A stretch of DNA of 64,000 nt from Glebionis coronaria (lineage: Eukaryota; Streptophyta; Magnoliopsida; Asterales; Asteraceae): positions 620,882,580 to 620,946,579 of the forward strand of contig CM046877.1 of NCBI GenBank assembly GCA_025667525.1, written 5' to 3'. How positions within the stretch are numbered: the first letter of the stretch is position 1; each line of letters opens with the position of its first letter. Below are positions 1 through 10,380 of the stretch, one piece after another. A model generated the notes under the pieces. The model was given only the letters and a program-made list of their open reading frames with translations, was not told where the DNA came from and searched no databases. Position numbers and translations under genes: made by a program.

Positions 1-1257
1 ATACTTCTTCAGTGATGTATTGGGTACTTAGAGATTTTACCATCGTTCCTCATTCAACAATTGTGCAAGCTTAAGTCACAAGATCGAAGGATTCTTATTC
101 AGTTTCATGTTTGGTATATCCGGTTCATTCTATCAGTGGTCACTTCAAATTTCCTACACGGGGGTTGGTAAAGATGGCCATGGAGAGTTTATGAGTAGAG
201 AATTTTGATCAGCAGTTGATTCTCACAAAACATATAATTCATCTTATTTATTATTCTCACGAGATTTCAGGTACATGTGCGTACGATTAATTGCTGGTTC
301 CGAGGTTTCGAAACCATCAAGGGGGAGAAGAAGACACATTGAACGCACAACGAGTACACGTGATGAACTTCATACCTTCTTTTGATTTGAAGACACTCCG
401 GGAAGACATTTGTCATAACCGCATAGAAAATCAGTGTTTTAACTCGTGGCGTTGTCAATATCTAAACGGTACACTATTGATTCGATGTTTAATTGTTTTG
501 ATGTTGCAATTATTCATCATCATTATCCTATATGGAGAGATATGCACTTCCGAGACTTAATTGACTCTGGTGCATCTCCGGAAGAAGATATGTGCATTTC
601 CGGGACTTAATTGACTCTGGTGTTACGATGTCAACTTCATGAATGGGATAAAGTGTCCACTTCAGTATTTGAGCTTCATACTTGGGATTGGTTTACTTTC
701 TTCAACTACGTGGGGGAAGAAATGTCTTGATTCTTTCTGGTATGCATAACTTGAACTCTCAGGGGGAAGAAAATTCAGAAGAATTATTCAAGCGTGAGAA
801 GAGAAGTTGTTGATCTACTTGGTGTGCCCCAAACTTTCAATCCCTCATAGCAACATTATCATGTTATGTGATGGGGTTTGCTTGTTAAATTCCGCTGTGC
901 GCTTAATCATTCTAAGCTTTATTGAAAGCTTTGAAGTTGCTTACGAGGATTGTCGGTTTAGGGGGAAGCTACTTAAAAGCTTCTACATCAAGTTTATGTG
1001 GCATGAATTAGGGGGAAGTTAATTCAGAAGCTTCTCCTTAACCAGAAGTATATGGATTACTTAGCTCGTTTCGTTACAGTATTTATACCACAAGTTACTA
1101 CGAAGATGAGTCACTCCGAAGTGAAGACTTGAAGTCAAAGGCCTCAGAAGACTTCATCAGCATTGGACGCTTCATGGAAGCTTTTGTTCTTAATCATTAT
1201 GTACTTGTTAGGAAAAATATTGTAAGGAACTCTACACGTCGTCCCATGGGGGAAGAT
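1..1257 (+). other. 3' internal tail of a Copia-type retrotransposon, non-coding
   Basis: No protein domain is recognisable; the small open frames here look like chance. The segment lies directly upstream of a Copia LTR, so it is most simply the 3' internal region of that element. The purine run GGGGGAAG or GGGGGAGAAG recurs at about 321, 712, 762, 961, 1011 and 1248, the last being the polypurine tract. A short duplication is visible at 539-572 and 587-622 (each ending in GACTTAATTGACTCTGGTG with small differences). The element body further upstream is outside the window. Confidence 0.5.
1247..1257 (+). other. Polypurine tract of Copia element
   Basis: TGGGGGAAGAT lies immediately before the LTR start TGTTGG, the expected position of the plus-strand primer site. 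It is the last of six similar purine runs in the preceding 1.2 kb. Confidence 0.7.
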
Positions 1258-1804
1258 TGTTGGAAATTCACTTTATGTGATGACATTTAAGAATTCCCAT
1301 TAGTTATCATAGTCACACACGCATAGACTAGACTAGGAAACGTTGTATACTTTAAGTGTGGCGTGTGACTATATATACCCCTCGAAGGCTTCCAATGAGG
1401 GGTGTTGCTTGTGTTTTCATTTGAGTTAAATACATTTTTCTTTCTTTTCACACACAACCCTCTATCTCTCTCTCAACCATGGCTGCCACCACCTTCCACC
1501 ACCCACCTAGGCCACCGGATCATATATAGCAAACCCACAAAGCGTACATTTAACGAAACCCTAAGGCATCCTTGAACAGAAAGCTACAAGTTAACTATTC
1601 TAGGAAGAGATAAATATAAAAAATACAATATTTGAACATATCTTCCCAGTAACAAAACGTGTTGATCTTCACAGCTCATGCAATCTTTCAGTGGATAGAA
1701 TCCTTCTTGTCAGTGGCTTGATGTCAGCGGGCTACACAAGTCTAGTTAGCGTCTAGGATTACTCTTGTCAGCGGCTAGGGACTTTGTCATTTTTATTCCC
1801 AACA
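1258..1804 (+). repeat. Copia 3' LTR (547 bp)
   Basis: The segment begins TGTTGG and ends CCCAACA, the perfect short inverted ends of many plant Ty1/Copia LTRs, and is preceded by a polypurine tract. A TATA-like TATATATA is at 1370-1377, followed by a CT-rich leader near 1460. Only one LTR is in the window, so the target duplication and insertion age cannot be judged. A solo LTR is less likely because of the adjacent polypurine tract. Confidence 0.75.
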
Positions 1805-2290
1805 ACATCTGACTTACGGTCGACGAAAGGCTTACTTCCGTGACTCGGGTGTTGCGGATGTTACATCCGACTTATGGCTGACGAAAGGCGTATTTCCATG
1901 GGAGAATGTCGCTGATATTATATCTGGCTTATAGTAGACGGAAGACGTCCTTCCGGAGACGGGTAATATTATAGTCGACTTAGGACTGTCAGAAGGCATA
2001 CTTCGGTGGCAAAATGATGCTGATATGGCATTCGACTTACAACCGACGAAAGGCGTACTTTCGTGGCTAAGTGATGCGGATATGACATCCGAGTTACGGC
2101 TGACGGAAGGTATACTTTCGGGATCAGGTAATGCGAATATGGCATTTGACTTGGTACCGGTCTTGCAATGCCTCTTACGTACTCGCCACGAATATGAAAT
2201 TTGCCTTAGCACAAGGCTTGGAATGCCTCTTACGTGCTTGGTATGAATATGTCGTTTGTCTTAGTGTAGTGCTTGTAATCCCTCTTACCT
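1805..2290. repeat. Degenerate minisatellite, about 57-bp period
   Basis: Head-to-tail units start at about 1805, 1863, 1920, 1971, 2028, 2085 and 2142 (lengths 58, 57, 51, 57, 57, 57). They share the pattern ACATCCGACTTA, GACGAAAGGCGTA, TTCCGTGG and GATGCGGATATG. From 2162 the period changes to 55 bp (2162-2216, 2217-2271, partial 2272-2290) with a core of CTTGNAATGCCTCTTACGT. The units are clearly diverged, so this is an old array. It begins immediately after the Copia LTR. Because 57 is divisible by three, it creates long chance reading frames on both strands. Confidence 0.85.
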
Positions 2291-2907
2291 ACTTTCTATA
2301 TCCAGCGATATTTGCATAACATGCACGAAAATAATCAAATATGATAACGTTATTGGTATTGGTATTATGTCCGGACGTGCGAAGTATCGCAGAGCCGAAT
2401 AACCGCGGATATGAAAAAGGGAAAAATAAATATTTGATGATGCATATTGCATCAAATATAATTTTATGCATCAAAAATTTATTCGTATATGTGCATCAAG
2501 TATAATAATTGCGAATACTTTAGAGTTTTAGTCGCATATAACACATCAAATATTCTAAGCATAATAAATATTTTGCCTTCATTTACATTAAATATTTCTT
2601 AGTTTGATCCGTATATACATCAAATTGTATGTTCAAATATGATGATACATATATTATGTGAATATTATTTATATAGTAAAATATTCTTATGCATTTATTA
2701 CATGGAATCCAGTATAAATTTTATTCCTATGTTCGCATGCATATGCATATGTTTTTGTATATTCGCATGTATGTAATTTTTGCATGCATATGTGATGGTA
2801 GAAATTCATATATCTCAAAATATGAAAATATGTATGTTACATTATGTAACTTACAAGAACCAATCTAAAATTATAGATAGACATTATGTATTTTTGTCAA
2901 ATATTAT
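2291..2907. other. AT-rich intergenic DNA with recurring CATCAAATAT-like motif
   Basis: No gene is seen. The word GCATCAAATAT, or close variants and its complement, recurs several times between about 2430 and 2640. GCATGCATATGC-like words cluster at 2735-2795. It separates the minisatellite from the LINE. Confidence 0.6.
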
Positions 2908-2925
2908 GGTTGACGGTTTTATTTT

Positions 2926-3890
2926 TGAATTCTTCAGGCGGTACTGGAATTTTATTGGTCCAAACTTTTGTTCACGAGTTGAGTGGTTCTTCGAGAAAGG
3001 TAATTTTTGCGATGGGAAGTAATGCTTCTTTTATTGCTTTGATTCCAAAATTAGTGGATGTTAAGTTTGTTTCTAACTTTCATCCTATAAGCTTGATTGG
3101 TAGTGTTTATAAAATTATTACTAAGATTTTAGCTAATCTCTTGGTTACAGTTATATTGGGTCTCGTGTCCGATAATCAATCAACACTTTTTGCAAATAGA
3201 AAAATTTTAGATGGGCCTTTTATTCGCAATAAGTTACTTGCTTGGTGTAGAAGGAAAAAGAAACAAGCTATGATATTCAAAGTCGATTTTGCAAAGGCTT
3301 GTGATTCTGTCCGGTTGTATTATTTGATGGATCTTCTTCAAGCTTTCGGGTTCGGTCCTAATTGGTGTAAATGGATTAGATGTACCTTTAGCTCCTCCAT
3401 GGATTCGGTGTTGGTTAACGGCAGCCCATCTATAGAATTTCCAATGTTTTGTAATTTAAAACAAGGTGATCCATTGGCCCATTTCTTACTTATTTTTATC
3501 ATGGAGTCGCTTCATACCTCCTTTTCTAGAGCTCTTTCAGAAGGTGTTTTTAATGGAGTCAAGATTGATCAATCGATGGTTCTTTCTCATCTTTTTTACG
3601 TCGATGATGGTATATTCATGGGGGAATAGTCTGAATCTAACATGGGTAATATTATCAGCATTCTTAGATGTTTTTCCTTGCGCCAGGGCTGAAAATCAAC
3701 ATCTATAAGAGTCAAATCATGGGAGTTGGAGTGCATCGTAACCTTGTGAGTCAGGCTGCTTCGTTAATGGGGTTTCCCGTTATGCAAGCTCCGTTTCGGT
3801 ACTTAGGTGTGATGGTGGGAGAATCTATGACTCGTATTTCTGCTTGGTCGGATTTCATTCAGAAACTTCAACTTCGATTGTCTAAGTAGA
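2926..3890 (+). pseudogene. LINE ORF2 reverse transcriptase fragment
   Basis: The frame opens with FEFFRRYW-like residues, shifts near 3015, and then reads NASFIALIPK, PISLIGSVYKIITK, the FKVDFAKACDSV block (motif A) and KQGDPLA (motif B). The catalytic YVDD is at about 3597-3608. Eight residues after YVDD an in-frame TAG replaces the expected tryptophan (3628-3630), and a frameshift near 3690 moves the continuing homology (LKINIYKSQIMGVG, FRYLGVMVGESM) into another frame, which ends at a TAG at 3887-3889. RT activity would copy element RNA at the nicked target, but this copy cannot make a full enzyme. Confidence 0.85.
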
Positions 3891-4858
3891 ATTCTAAGAC
3901 CTTATCTATAGGAGGAAGGTTAACCCTTTTGAAGTCTGTTCTCGGAGCTTCTCCTATCTACAATCTCTCCATCTTTAGATCTCCAAATGTTATTTTGAAA
4001 GAAATGGAAAAAATTCGAACCAACTTCTCCAAAAGGGGCTGAGCCGTCGGAGAAAAAGATCTCTTGGGTGGCTTGGGATAAGGTGTTAGCGTCTAAGGAA
4101 AACGACGGTCTCGGTGTCTCTAGTTATTATGCTCTTAATTGGGCTTTTCTCCTGAAGTGAGTATGGCGTTTAATATCTCAAGACGACTCCTTATGGTACC
4201 GAATGATTTTATCTTTTTATGGAAGCAATCTTGATTCTCAATTGGTTAAGTTCCTTTCCTTGTGGAGTTCTATCCTTCGAGAAGTGAAAGTATTGATTTC
4301 TAAAAGTTTCAATTTTGTGTCGCATTGCAAGAAACGTATTGGTGATGGTAGAGGTACTCGGTTTTGGCAAGATCATTGGGTTTCTGAACAACCCTTAAAA
4401 TATATGTTTCCTCTCATTTATGCTCTAGAGACGATCAAAGATGCAACGGTAGAGTCTAAACTATGATCTGTTCCCATAGATTTTTCTTTTCGCAGGTCTG
4501 TTCGTGATGGTGCAGAACGTCAACAACGGGATGCTTTATGTGAGGTTATTGACCATATTATTTTATCCCCTTCCAACAATAGATGGTACTGTGATCTTCG
4601 AGGTGACGGTTCGTTCCATGTCAAGGATTTTCGGTCTCGCTTGGACAATATTCTTCCTCCTGTTGCGGATGATTCTACTCGTTGGGTTAATCTTATCCCA
4701 ATCAAGCTAAACAGTTTTGTTTGGCGGGCGCGTCTCGATCGTCTTCCAACTCGGAGCAACTTGGTGTCTCGAGGTCTTGTTTTGGAGTCGACTCTTTGCC
4801 CGCTTTGTGGATTGGATACAAAATCTAGTTCCCATAACTTTTTCAGTTGCAATCAATG
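3891..4858 (+). pseudogene. LINE ORF2 post-RT and zf-RVT region, decayed
   Basis: Short homologous stretches occur in all three frames: GGRLTLLKSVLGA near 3911, and from 4610 a longer readable stretch with FHVKDFRSRLDNILPP, then IKLNSFVWRARLDRLPTR and SNLVSRGLVLESTLCPLCG. The last part is the Cys-containing zf-RVT domain found at the C terminus of plant LINE ORF2. The frame is interrupted just after HNFFSCNQC by the inserted TIR element. Stops and frameshifts are scattered between 3890 and 4560. Confidence 0.8.
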
Positions 4859-5587
4859 TTGTAAAACAAGGGCTAGGCGGTCCTACTCCGCCTAGGCGCT
4901 AGGCGTCATACTCCGCCTAGGAGCTAGGCGGTAAAAAAAGTCAAGAAAGTTAACAAAAAGTCAATAATTTTTTACAAAAAATTAAGAGTTTTCTTTCTAA
5001 TGTATAGTGCACATATTTATTTTAATGTAACATCTTAAAATAACAGATAAACGAATGATTATAAGCATAAAGTAATTAGTTTTTCGTATGAAATTGGAAC
5101 CAACTGAATTATATGTTCACGTTTGAAGTTCTTAGCACTTAAATTGTTATTTCCTCCGTCCCAAAATAATTGTCCACGTTTGACTTTTTCGGTATTTTTT
5201 CTAAAACTTTGACCGTAAATATATTTATTTGTATTACATAATATTTGATAAAAATTATACCAAATAAAATACATTTAAAACTCTATCCGTTCATATATTT
5301 TGCATCAAGTATTATATAACACACCCGAATACAATTATGGTCAAAGTTGCACAAACAAGACTTCGAAAGTCAAATATGGAGAATTATTTTGGGACGGAGG
5401 TAGTATGTTTTATTTGCCTCTTTTTCAAGAACTTCGAATTATTTGTAATTAGAAGTATTTTTTTATGTCATACATATTATTTATAATATTTATATGCATA
5501 AAATTCTAATCCGCATAGGCGGCGCCTAGATAAATTACGCCTCAAAGGTCGTCGACCGCCTCGCTAGCGTCTAGCGATTTCTGCAAC
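4859..5587. mobile_element. Non-autonomous TIR DNA transposon with GCTAGGCG-rich ends
   Basis: It splits the LINE ORF2 homology: LINE residues run to 4858 and resume at 5588. The left end reads TTGTAAAACAAGGGCTAGGC and the right end, reverse-complemented, reads GTTGCAGAAATCGCTAGACG, so the termini are imperfect inverted repeats. Subterminal GCCTAGGCGCTAGGCG-type repeats sit at 4880-4930 and 5515-5577. There is no coding capacity. I could not identify a convincing target-site duplication, so the superfamily is left open. It contains a nested Stowaway MITE. Confidence 0.7.
5150..5403. mobile_element. Stowaway-type MITE (Tc1/mariner), 254 bp
   Basis: The left end is CCTCCGTCCCAAAATAATTG and the right end is AATTATTTTGGGACGGAGG, the hallmark Stowaway inverted repeats, with TA dinucleotides at 5148-5149 and 5404-5405 as the target duplication. 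It is non-coding and AT-rich. It is inserted inside the larger TIR element at 4859-5587. Confidence 0.9.
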
Positions 5588-5949
5588 CTTTGGGAGTACA
5601 TTTTTTGTAAGATTTGAACTTGGTAGGAGATGTTTTATCTTCTTTCGATGATTAGCTCGTTTGATTTTTAGCGATTCGTCTCCCCTCCAAGGTGAAAAGG
5701 CTGGTGGAAGGTGTTTGCATTGTTGCGTGGTGGCATATTTGGGTCTTCAGGAATAAGGCAATTTTTTACGAGTCTATCCCGAGATTATCTATGCTTTTTG
5801 ATGATATTGTTTCTCGTGCTTATTTTTGGTGTTCTAATAGGCGTAGCGTGTTTTTTTCTTAAGAAACTTGGTTGAAAAACTCTAACTTGATTTTTTTGTA
5901 ATGTTTTCTTTTCTAGCATCATGCTAGTTTTATAAAATTTGCTGTTAGA
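5588..5949 (+). pseudogene. LINE ORF2 C-terminal tail and 3' UTR
   Basis: LINE homology resumes with LWEYIF-like residues, then VAWWHIWVFRNKAIFYES, LFDDIVSRAYFWCSNR and ETWLKNSNLIF spread over frames between 5588 and 5900. This is the usual C-terminal tail of plant L1-like ORF2. The 3' UTR contains TAGCATCATGCTAGTTTTAT, an imperfect hairpin near the element end. The reading frame has several stops. Confidence 0.75.
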
Positions 5950-6336
5950 AAAAAGCAACATAATAAATTCGTGCTAAAAAAAAGTCTGGTCGGGCAGAGT
6001 ATCGCGAAAAGACATGGCTATGACTTCGGTTATAAAAAAAATATAATGCCGTTAGATAATCGTAAATAACGGACAAATAAGAAACACATATCGCCACCCT
6101 ATATAAATCACATATGTTTTCAAATAAGGGATAAAAGCGTTCTATTATTAATTTAAAAAGATACTGATAAGCAATGAGATACTTTTGGTCCGTTTCTTTG
6201 CTGTCACATGTAAACACAATTATTTGGTGGTGGTACCGCGGAGCAGTGAAATACTTTTAAGTTAATCTATATTTTTTATAAAACAAATTACACCTTATCT
6301 TATATTTAATGCAAAAAAAAAATTAAGAGGTATCAC
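5950..6336. repeat. Dispersed repeat, copy A left part
   Basis: From about 6074 (AAATAAGAAACACATATCGC) to the hAT-like insertion at 6337 this matches 13644-13995, with an internal deletion of about 88 bp relative to that copy. The first ~125 bp (5950-6073) are unmatched in the window. It is non-coding; the 90-codon frame on the minus strand is not supported by the other copy. Confidence 0.75.
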
Positions 6337-6774
6337 AGCGGAGCCAAGATATTGAGATATAGGGGAAAAAATACCTTAAAATTTTTTTTAGCAAAGAAAA
6401 CAACAAGAAACTTAATATTTCACAAAAACTCCTATATAATGTTAAAAAACAACAAAATACGCCTTATGTTTCGGAAAACATCAGCCAAACCACAGCGTTA
6501 CAACAACAAAAAATCTATTGTCGGCTGTTGATGATGATTTTATAGTTTTATATTGCCAGTTCTGTGGTTTTTATGTTTTTTACTGGATATAATTTCACCA
6601 AACATAGACATAAGATGTTGGGTTTTATTTTATTGAGGGCAATTTGAAAATTGGGCTGAGGGCATCCTTTATAAAAGTCCAATAAACTAAAAAATTTACA
6701 CTATAATTTTTTTTTTCTTGGGCCAGTTGTTGAGGGCACTGCCCCCCATTACTCATTAAGTCCCTCCGCCCCTG
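6337..6774. mobile_element. Small non-autonomous hAT-like transposon, 438 bp
   Basis: The left end is AGCGGAGCCAAG and the right end, reverse-complemented, is CAGGGGCGGAGGGAC, resembling hAT termini. It is flanked by GGTATCAC (6329-6336) and TGTACCAC (6775-6782), a decayed 8-bp target duplication. The paralogous copy B at 13988-13995 has an uninterrupted GGTACCAC at exactly this position and so serves as an empty site. It has no coding capacity. Confidence 0.8.
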
Positions 6775-7672
6775 TGTACCACTAAATCATCATATTGTAC
6801 ATTTTGTAATGCACAAATTAAAACATGCTTTAAGTAATACAATATATTAATGCATATGTAGAACCATAACAAACATAAATTAATATATTAATTTAATACT
6901 ATAATTAATACTATAATTAATATTATAACTAAAATATATTACAAAAATATATTACATTTAATACTATAATTAATATTATAACTAAAACACCCCTTACTAT
7001 AATTTACAAATAAAATAAAATATTGTACAAATGTCACTTCAGCTTATTTTTTTTTTAAACTAATCATACATATACAATTTAACATGTATGTGGGTCTATT
7101 TTTTATTGCTTTATATATGTATAATCGCCCACTCTGTGATTAAAAAATCACTCGTCGTTGTTATATGTTGATGAAGACTATCGATTCAGAAGTTATAACA
7201 AAGAAAAAAAATTATCGCGTTGAAGAATTTATTTATATGGTACCCGTCGTCGCATCACACGAGTACCCTGCTAGCTGCTTTTAAATGAGAAAAGTATGTC
7301 TTTAGTCTTTGGAGATTATAATCCCCACGTGTCTAGTGTTGGATTATTAGAAAAAAACATACAATCTAAAAAGGCTAAGTGTGGTAACATCAAATTAATA
7401 CTATGTTAGTAAAAAAGTACACCTAAATCAACGTTAGAATAACATAACACTAAAACAATACCAACCTCATTAATCATAACAACAATCCACAATCATTTTT
7501 TTTCTCATAAAACCCCCTTAATAATTATTTCATTTTTTAAACAAGCAACCCATTTCATTTATAAATTAAAAATAGGAATTACATTAAAAATTAAAAAACA
7601 TTAAATTAGGAATTATTTCATTTTTCTCATAAAACCCCTTTAACAATTAAAAATACAAATTACATTAGAAAT
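6775..7672. other. Dispersed repeat copy A right part, then AT-rich intergenic DNA
   Basis: 6783-6885 continues the dispersed repeat (matching 13996-14093). 6886-6990 is a degenerate short tandem region built on TTAATACTATAATTAATA. From 7000 to 7672 no gene or recognisable element is seen. Confidence 0.6.
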
Positions 7673-8830
7673 TTAAAAAAACATACCGAAAATAAAAAAG
7701 CCATACAAAAAAAACATTACGGGAAAGATATCAGATAACCCGGTCCCGTCATCTTCGCCCAAATCTCTACTCATTTTATCTTTGATAAGTTGTTTTTTCA
7801 TCTTAATCCAATAATCGGCGTCTTCCTCCAAATCCCAAGTGGAGATAGTTAAAAACAGCAACTCCTCCAATCACGCAAGGGTGCAGTCTTTTTCAACTTG
7901 CACCTTGAAAACCCTTTTGGTGGCTTCCTGTTTGAGATAAAGTTCTTGCTCCATTAACTCCCGTATCAGGACGAGGAGTTACTTCCACTGGTGCTCGCCG
8001 TGGTGTCGGAATTGGATATTTTGACGGGTCTTGGTTTGCTGGCCAGCCGTGGTCTTCCATCATGGCCGAAGAGATTCTCTTGGGTATTCATGGGGACGTC
8101 TCCGTCTACGTCAATAGAATCGGGTGCGTCTCATTTGCTATGGATGACCCTCAGGTGTATTCTTGAGTAAACAAGATACCTCGATACCCTTCACCGCAAA
8201 TGGAGTGAGCCTGTTTCATCACAATCACATCGTTCTTGCCTCTTTTCCCTAAATGTTTTGCCTGTTTGAAAGTAGCATTAAACTTTTGGAAATTGAAATT
8301 CAAAGTATGCCATTTGCTAATTATCATATCCTTCGTGCGTTGTTGGAAATTTTTCGAGTTGAACTAGTTCATCACACAATACCAAAACGTATCACATTTT
8401 TGTTGACGCTCGACATTGTTAACTTTCGAAATGACAATGTAAGAAAACGCTAGCAATTCTTCTTCAACCGACAGCCAACTGGCCGATGCAAGGGGCTCAT
8501 CATCGGCACCATTTATTCCTTTTTTTGTCTTCGTCTTCTTATGAATATCTTCTTTTACTGGCGACTCGACTTGTTGAGTGATTGGTTGAATGGTTTGAGA
8601 TGCGAATGACGGTGGGTCTTAGAATTCACGGTTCATGGCTTCTGATTGTTATCATTGAAGAAAAGCTTGTTGTTGTTCTTGTTGATGTTGTTGAAATGCT
8701 TCCATCGAAGTAAAGTCGAGAAATGGTGGCTTTTGAGTCGAAGGGTTTCTGGCACAAGCTTCGTTCATTAAATTAATAAAACCGTGTTCAGAGTAGTCGG
8801 GCTTTTTTTGCTAGTTAAAAGGATAAGTAA
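7673..8830 (-). pseudogene. Decayed PIF/Harbinger accessory (Myb/SANT-like, NAM-associated) protein gene
   Basis: Read on the minus strand, several frames give pieces in the order of a plant protein type often annotated as Harbinger ORF1, 'glutathione S-transferase T3-like' or NAM-associated C-terminal protein. They are a Gln-rich N terminus near 8680, ADDEPLASASWLSVEEELLAF near 8480, KDMIISKWHTLN near 8310, GHDGRPRLASKPRP near 8060, and a C-terminal EELLFLTISTWDLEEDADYW at 7800-7870. The N-terminal trihelix/Myb-like region in such proteins is thought to help the transposase bind DNA. Stops and frameshifts separate the pieces, so it is not functional. No paired transposase gene is visible nearby and the element ends were not identified. 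Confidence 0.6.
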
Positions 8831-9190
8831 TTAGTAGATAAGAGTTTGTGATTTGGGTTGATATATTGAGTTGTTTATGTAGTAGTGGTGTGGGGTGCGG
8901 GTAAAAATAAGAAAAAAAATAAAAAATGACCGTTTGAGGGATGTTTTTTTTTTATTTTTAAAAAAATTAATGAATTTAAAAAAATATATTTGAACTGGAG
9001 GAAAAAAGAAAGATGGCGTCGACCGTGATGGCGAGGGGTTATTGAATATTTTTTTTAAAACACCCTCAACTCTCGTTACCCTGGCAACGTTAAGGCCAAC
9101 GACGTTGGCTTTTCGATGGGTAAGATTTCGTAACGCAATCCAACATCAAGCAACTCGCGTTAAAACGTTACGATATCTAACGCTCTAACA
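8831..9190. other. AT-rich intergenic DNA, no gene seen
   Basis: Poly-A/T tracts around 8910-9060 are followed by a low-complexity stretch. A short inverted pair GCGTTA/TAACGC is at 9157-9183. This is the left flank of the Helitron and ends in the A expected before its TC terminus. Confidence 0.5.
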
Positions 9191-9259
9191 TCTATATAAT
9201 TAAGTGTGCTTTATGGGTGGCTAAACACTTTATCAAAGCATATATTATATCCTTAATAA

Positions 9260-9299
9260 GAGGGGGGAATCTCGGTTCCTAATGAACAGTTCCCCCCTC
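9260..9299. repeat. Perfect 10-bp inverted repeat (hairpin)
   Basis: GAGGGGGGAA (9260-9269) and TTCCCCCCTC (9290-9299) pair across a 20-base loop. It lies 70 bp inside the Helitron 5' end. It is not followed by CTRR on either strand, so it is not itself a Helitron terminus. Confidence 0.75.
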
Positions 9300-9358
9300 A
9301 CACCAAAACATATTATATTTCATCCCCTCATACACACACCCACACACTCGCTTGGATG

Positions 9359-9414
9359 GTCTTCCTCCACTGTAGATCCAATAAAAGTCTTCCTCCACTG
9401 TACATCCAATAAAA
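9359..9414 (+). repeat. 28-bp tandem duplication
   Basis: GTCTTCCTCCACTGTAGATC... is repeated head to tail (9359-9386, 9387-9414) with one substitution. It lies in a region with a leader-like character inside the Helitron. Confidence 0.85.
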
Positions 9415-10380
9415 ATAACGGATTTCACCCACGTTGCCCAATTCTTTGGCTTAAAAGATGATCAGCACCTTTGATTTGGTTACTGAACGGGTTACGGGTT
9501 AACCCTTGGCCTCAGCCGTTGATTGGTGTCTGCCTGTTTTCCGTTTTGGGTTGGTGGTGCACACCAAATGGTCTTGCGGTTGAGATTGGACCAAAAACAT
9601 TGTTCTTGAAACTTCTTTCTCTAATAAGGTATGTGTGTTTCTTCCCATCAAAATTGTTCCTCTTCCGTCTCTATCTCCTGAAATTATTGATCTGTGTCTG
9701 AACATATTATTGATCAGTCCCTCTATCTAGATCTGATCTTGATCGTCAAGATAGACATGTGGTTCGATTCAATTTAAAGTTTGACTTTTGGGCTTTTCCG
9801 ATCCTTTAATTGTCATAGTTTATTAAAGATATAATTTCTATTTGTTATTAAGGTATGTGTTTTATTTGAGGCTGGTTATATAAATTCTGATTCAGATTTT
9901 CGTTTTTACACATACCAGTTTTGGGTTTTCTCTTTAGTTAAACTTTTCATGTTTTTATAAAAACATAATATCTATACAAGATTTTCTTTGATGCAAGTTT
10001 GTTGCTCATACCAGTGATTTTATTTGTTTGTGCCTTAATCTGTTTGAGTTTTGACTTTTGGATTTAGTGCGTTATGAGCTGGAAATAGGATGTTTCGTGA
10101 TCAATGTCAATTTGGTTCCGATGCTGATTATAGCTGATGTTGTTTGGGTATTTTGTGGTTGATTAAATAAGTTGGCTCCAATAACCTCATACCTGTGAAA
10201 TTGGCACGTTGTAAGTAAGTTGGTCTTTGTTTGCAGTTATGTGCCTACACCGTTTAAAGATTGAACGGGTCGATTCAAGTATTTTTAGCTCCACACAGTA
10301 TGTGTCACTGCTTTTATCTTTATGATATGTGGTATGTTATTGCCGTTGGGAACCTGTGAAAAGTCGATACACCTATTATG

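Larger units (their letters stand above)
2908..5949 (+). mobile_element. 5'-truncated non-LTR retrotransposon (LINE, L1-like), interrupted
   Basis: Reading 5' to 3' there are the start of an L1-type reverse transcriptase, its catalytic core, the post-RT region, a zinc-binding zf-RVT region and the C-terminal tail, then a short 3' UTR ending near 5949. ORF1, the endonuclease and the 5' part of ORF2 are missing; the homology begins mid-RT near 2908, as expected for target-primed reverse transcription that stopped early. The element is dead: it has several stops and frameshifts and is split at 4859-5587 by a TIR element. A clear poly(A) tail and target duplication are not evident. Confidence 0.85.

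Noticed and set aside
291..1022. Small plus-strand ORFs in the first kilobase
   Set aside because: No domain, poor composition, and they lie in the non-coding tail of a Copia element.
1832..2212. 126-codon minus-strand ORF
   Set aside because: Produced by the 57-bp minisatellite, whose period is a multiple of three; no start context or family.
7430..9185. Possible TIRs CGTTAGAATAAC (left) and CGTTAGATATCG (right, reversed) around the Harbinger-like remnant
   Set aside because: Match is short and AT-rich, and no target duplication of the expected type is seen.
9260..9299. Hairpin as a second Helitron terminus
   Set aside because: No CTRR follows within the usual distance on either strand.
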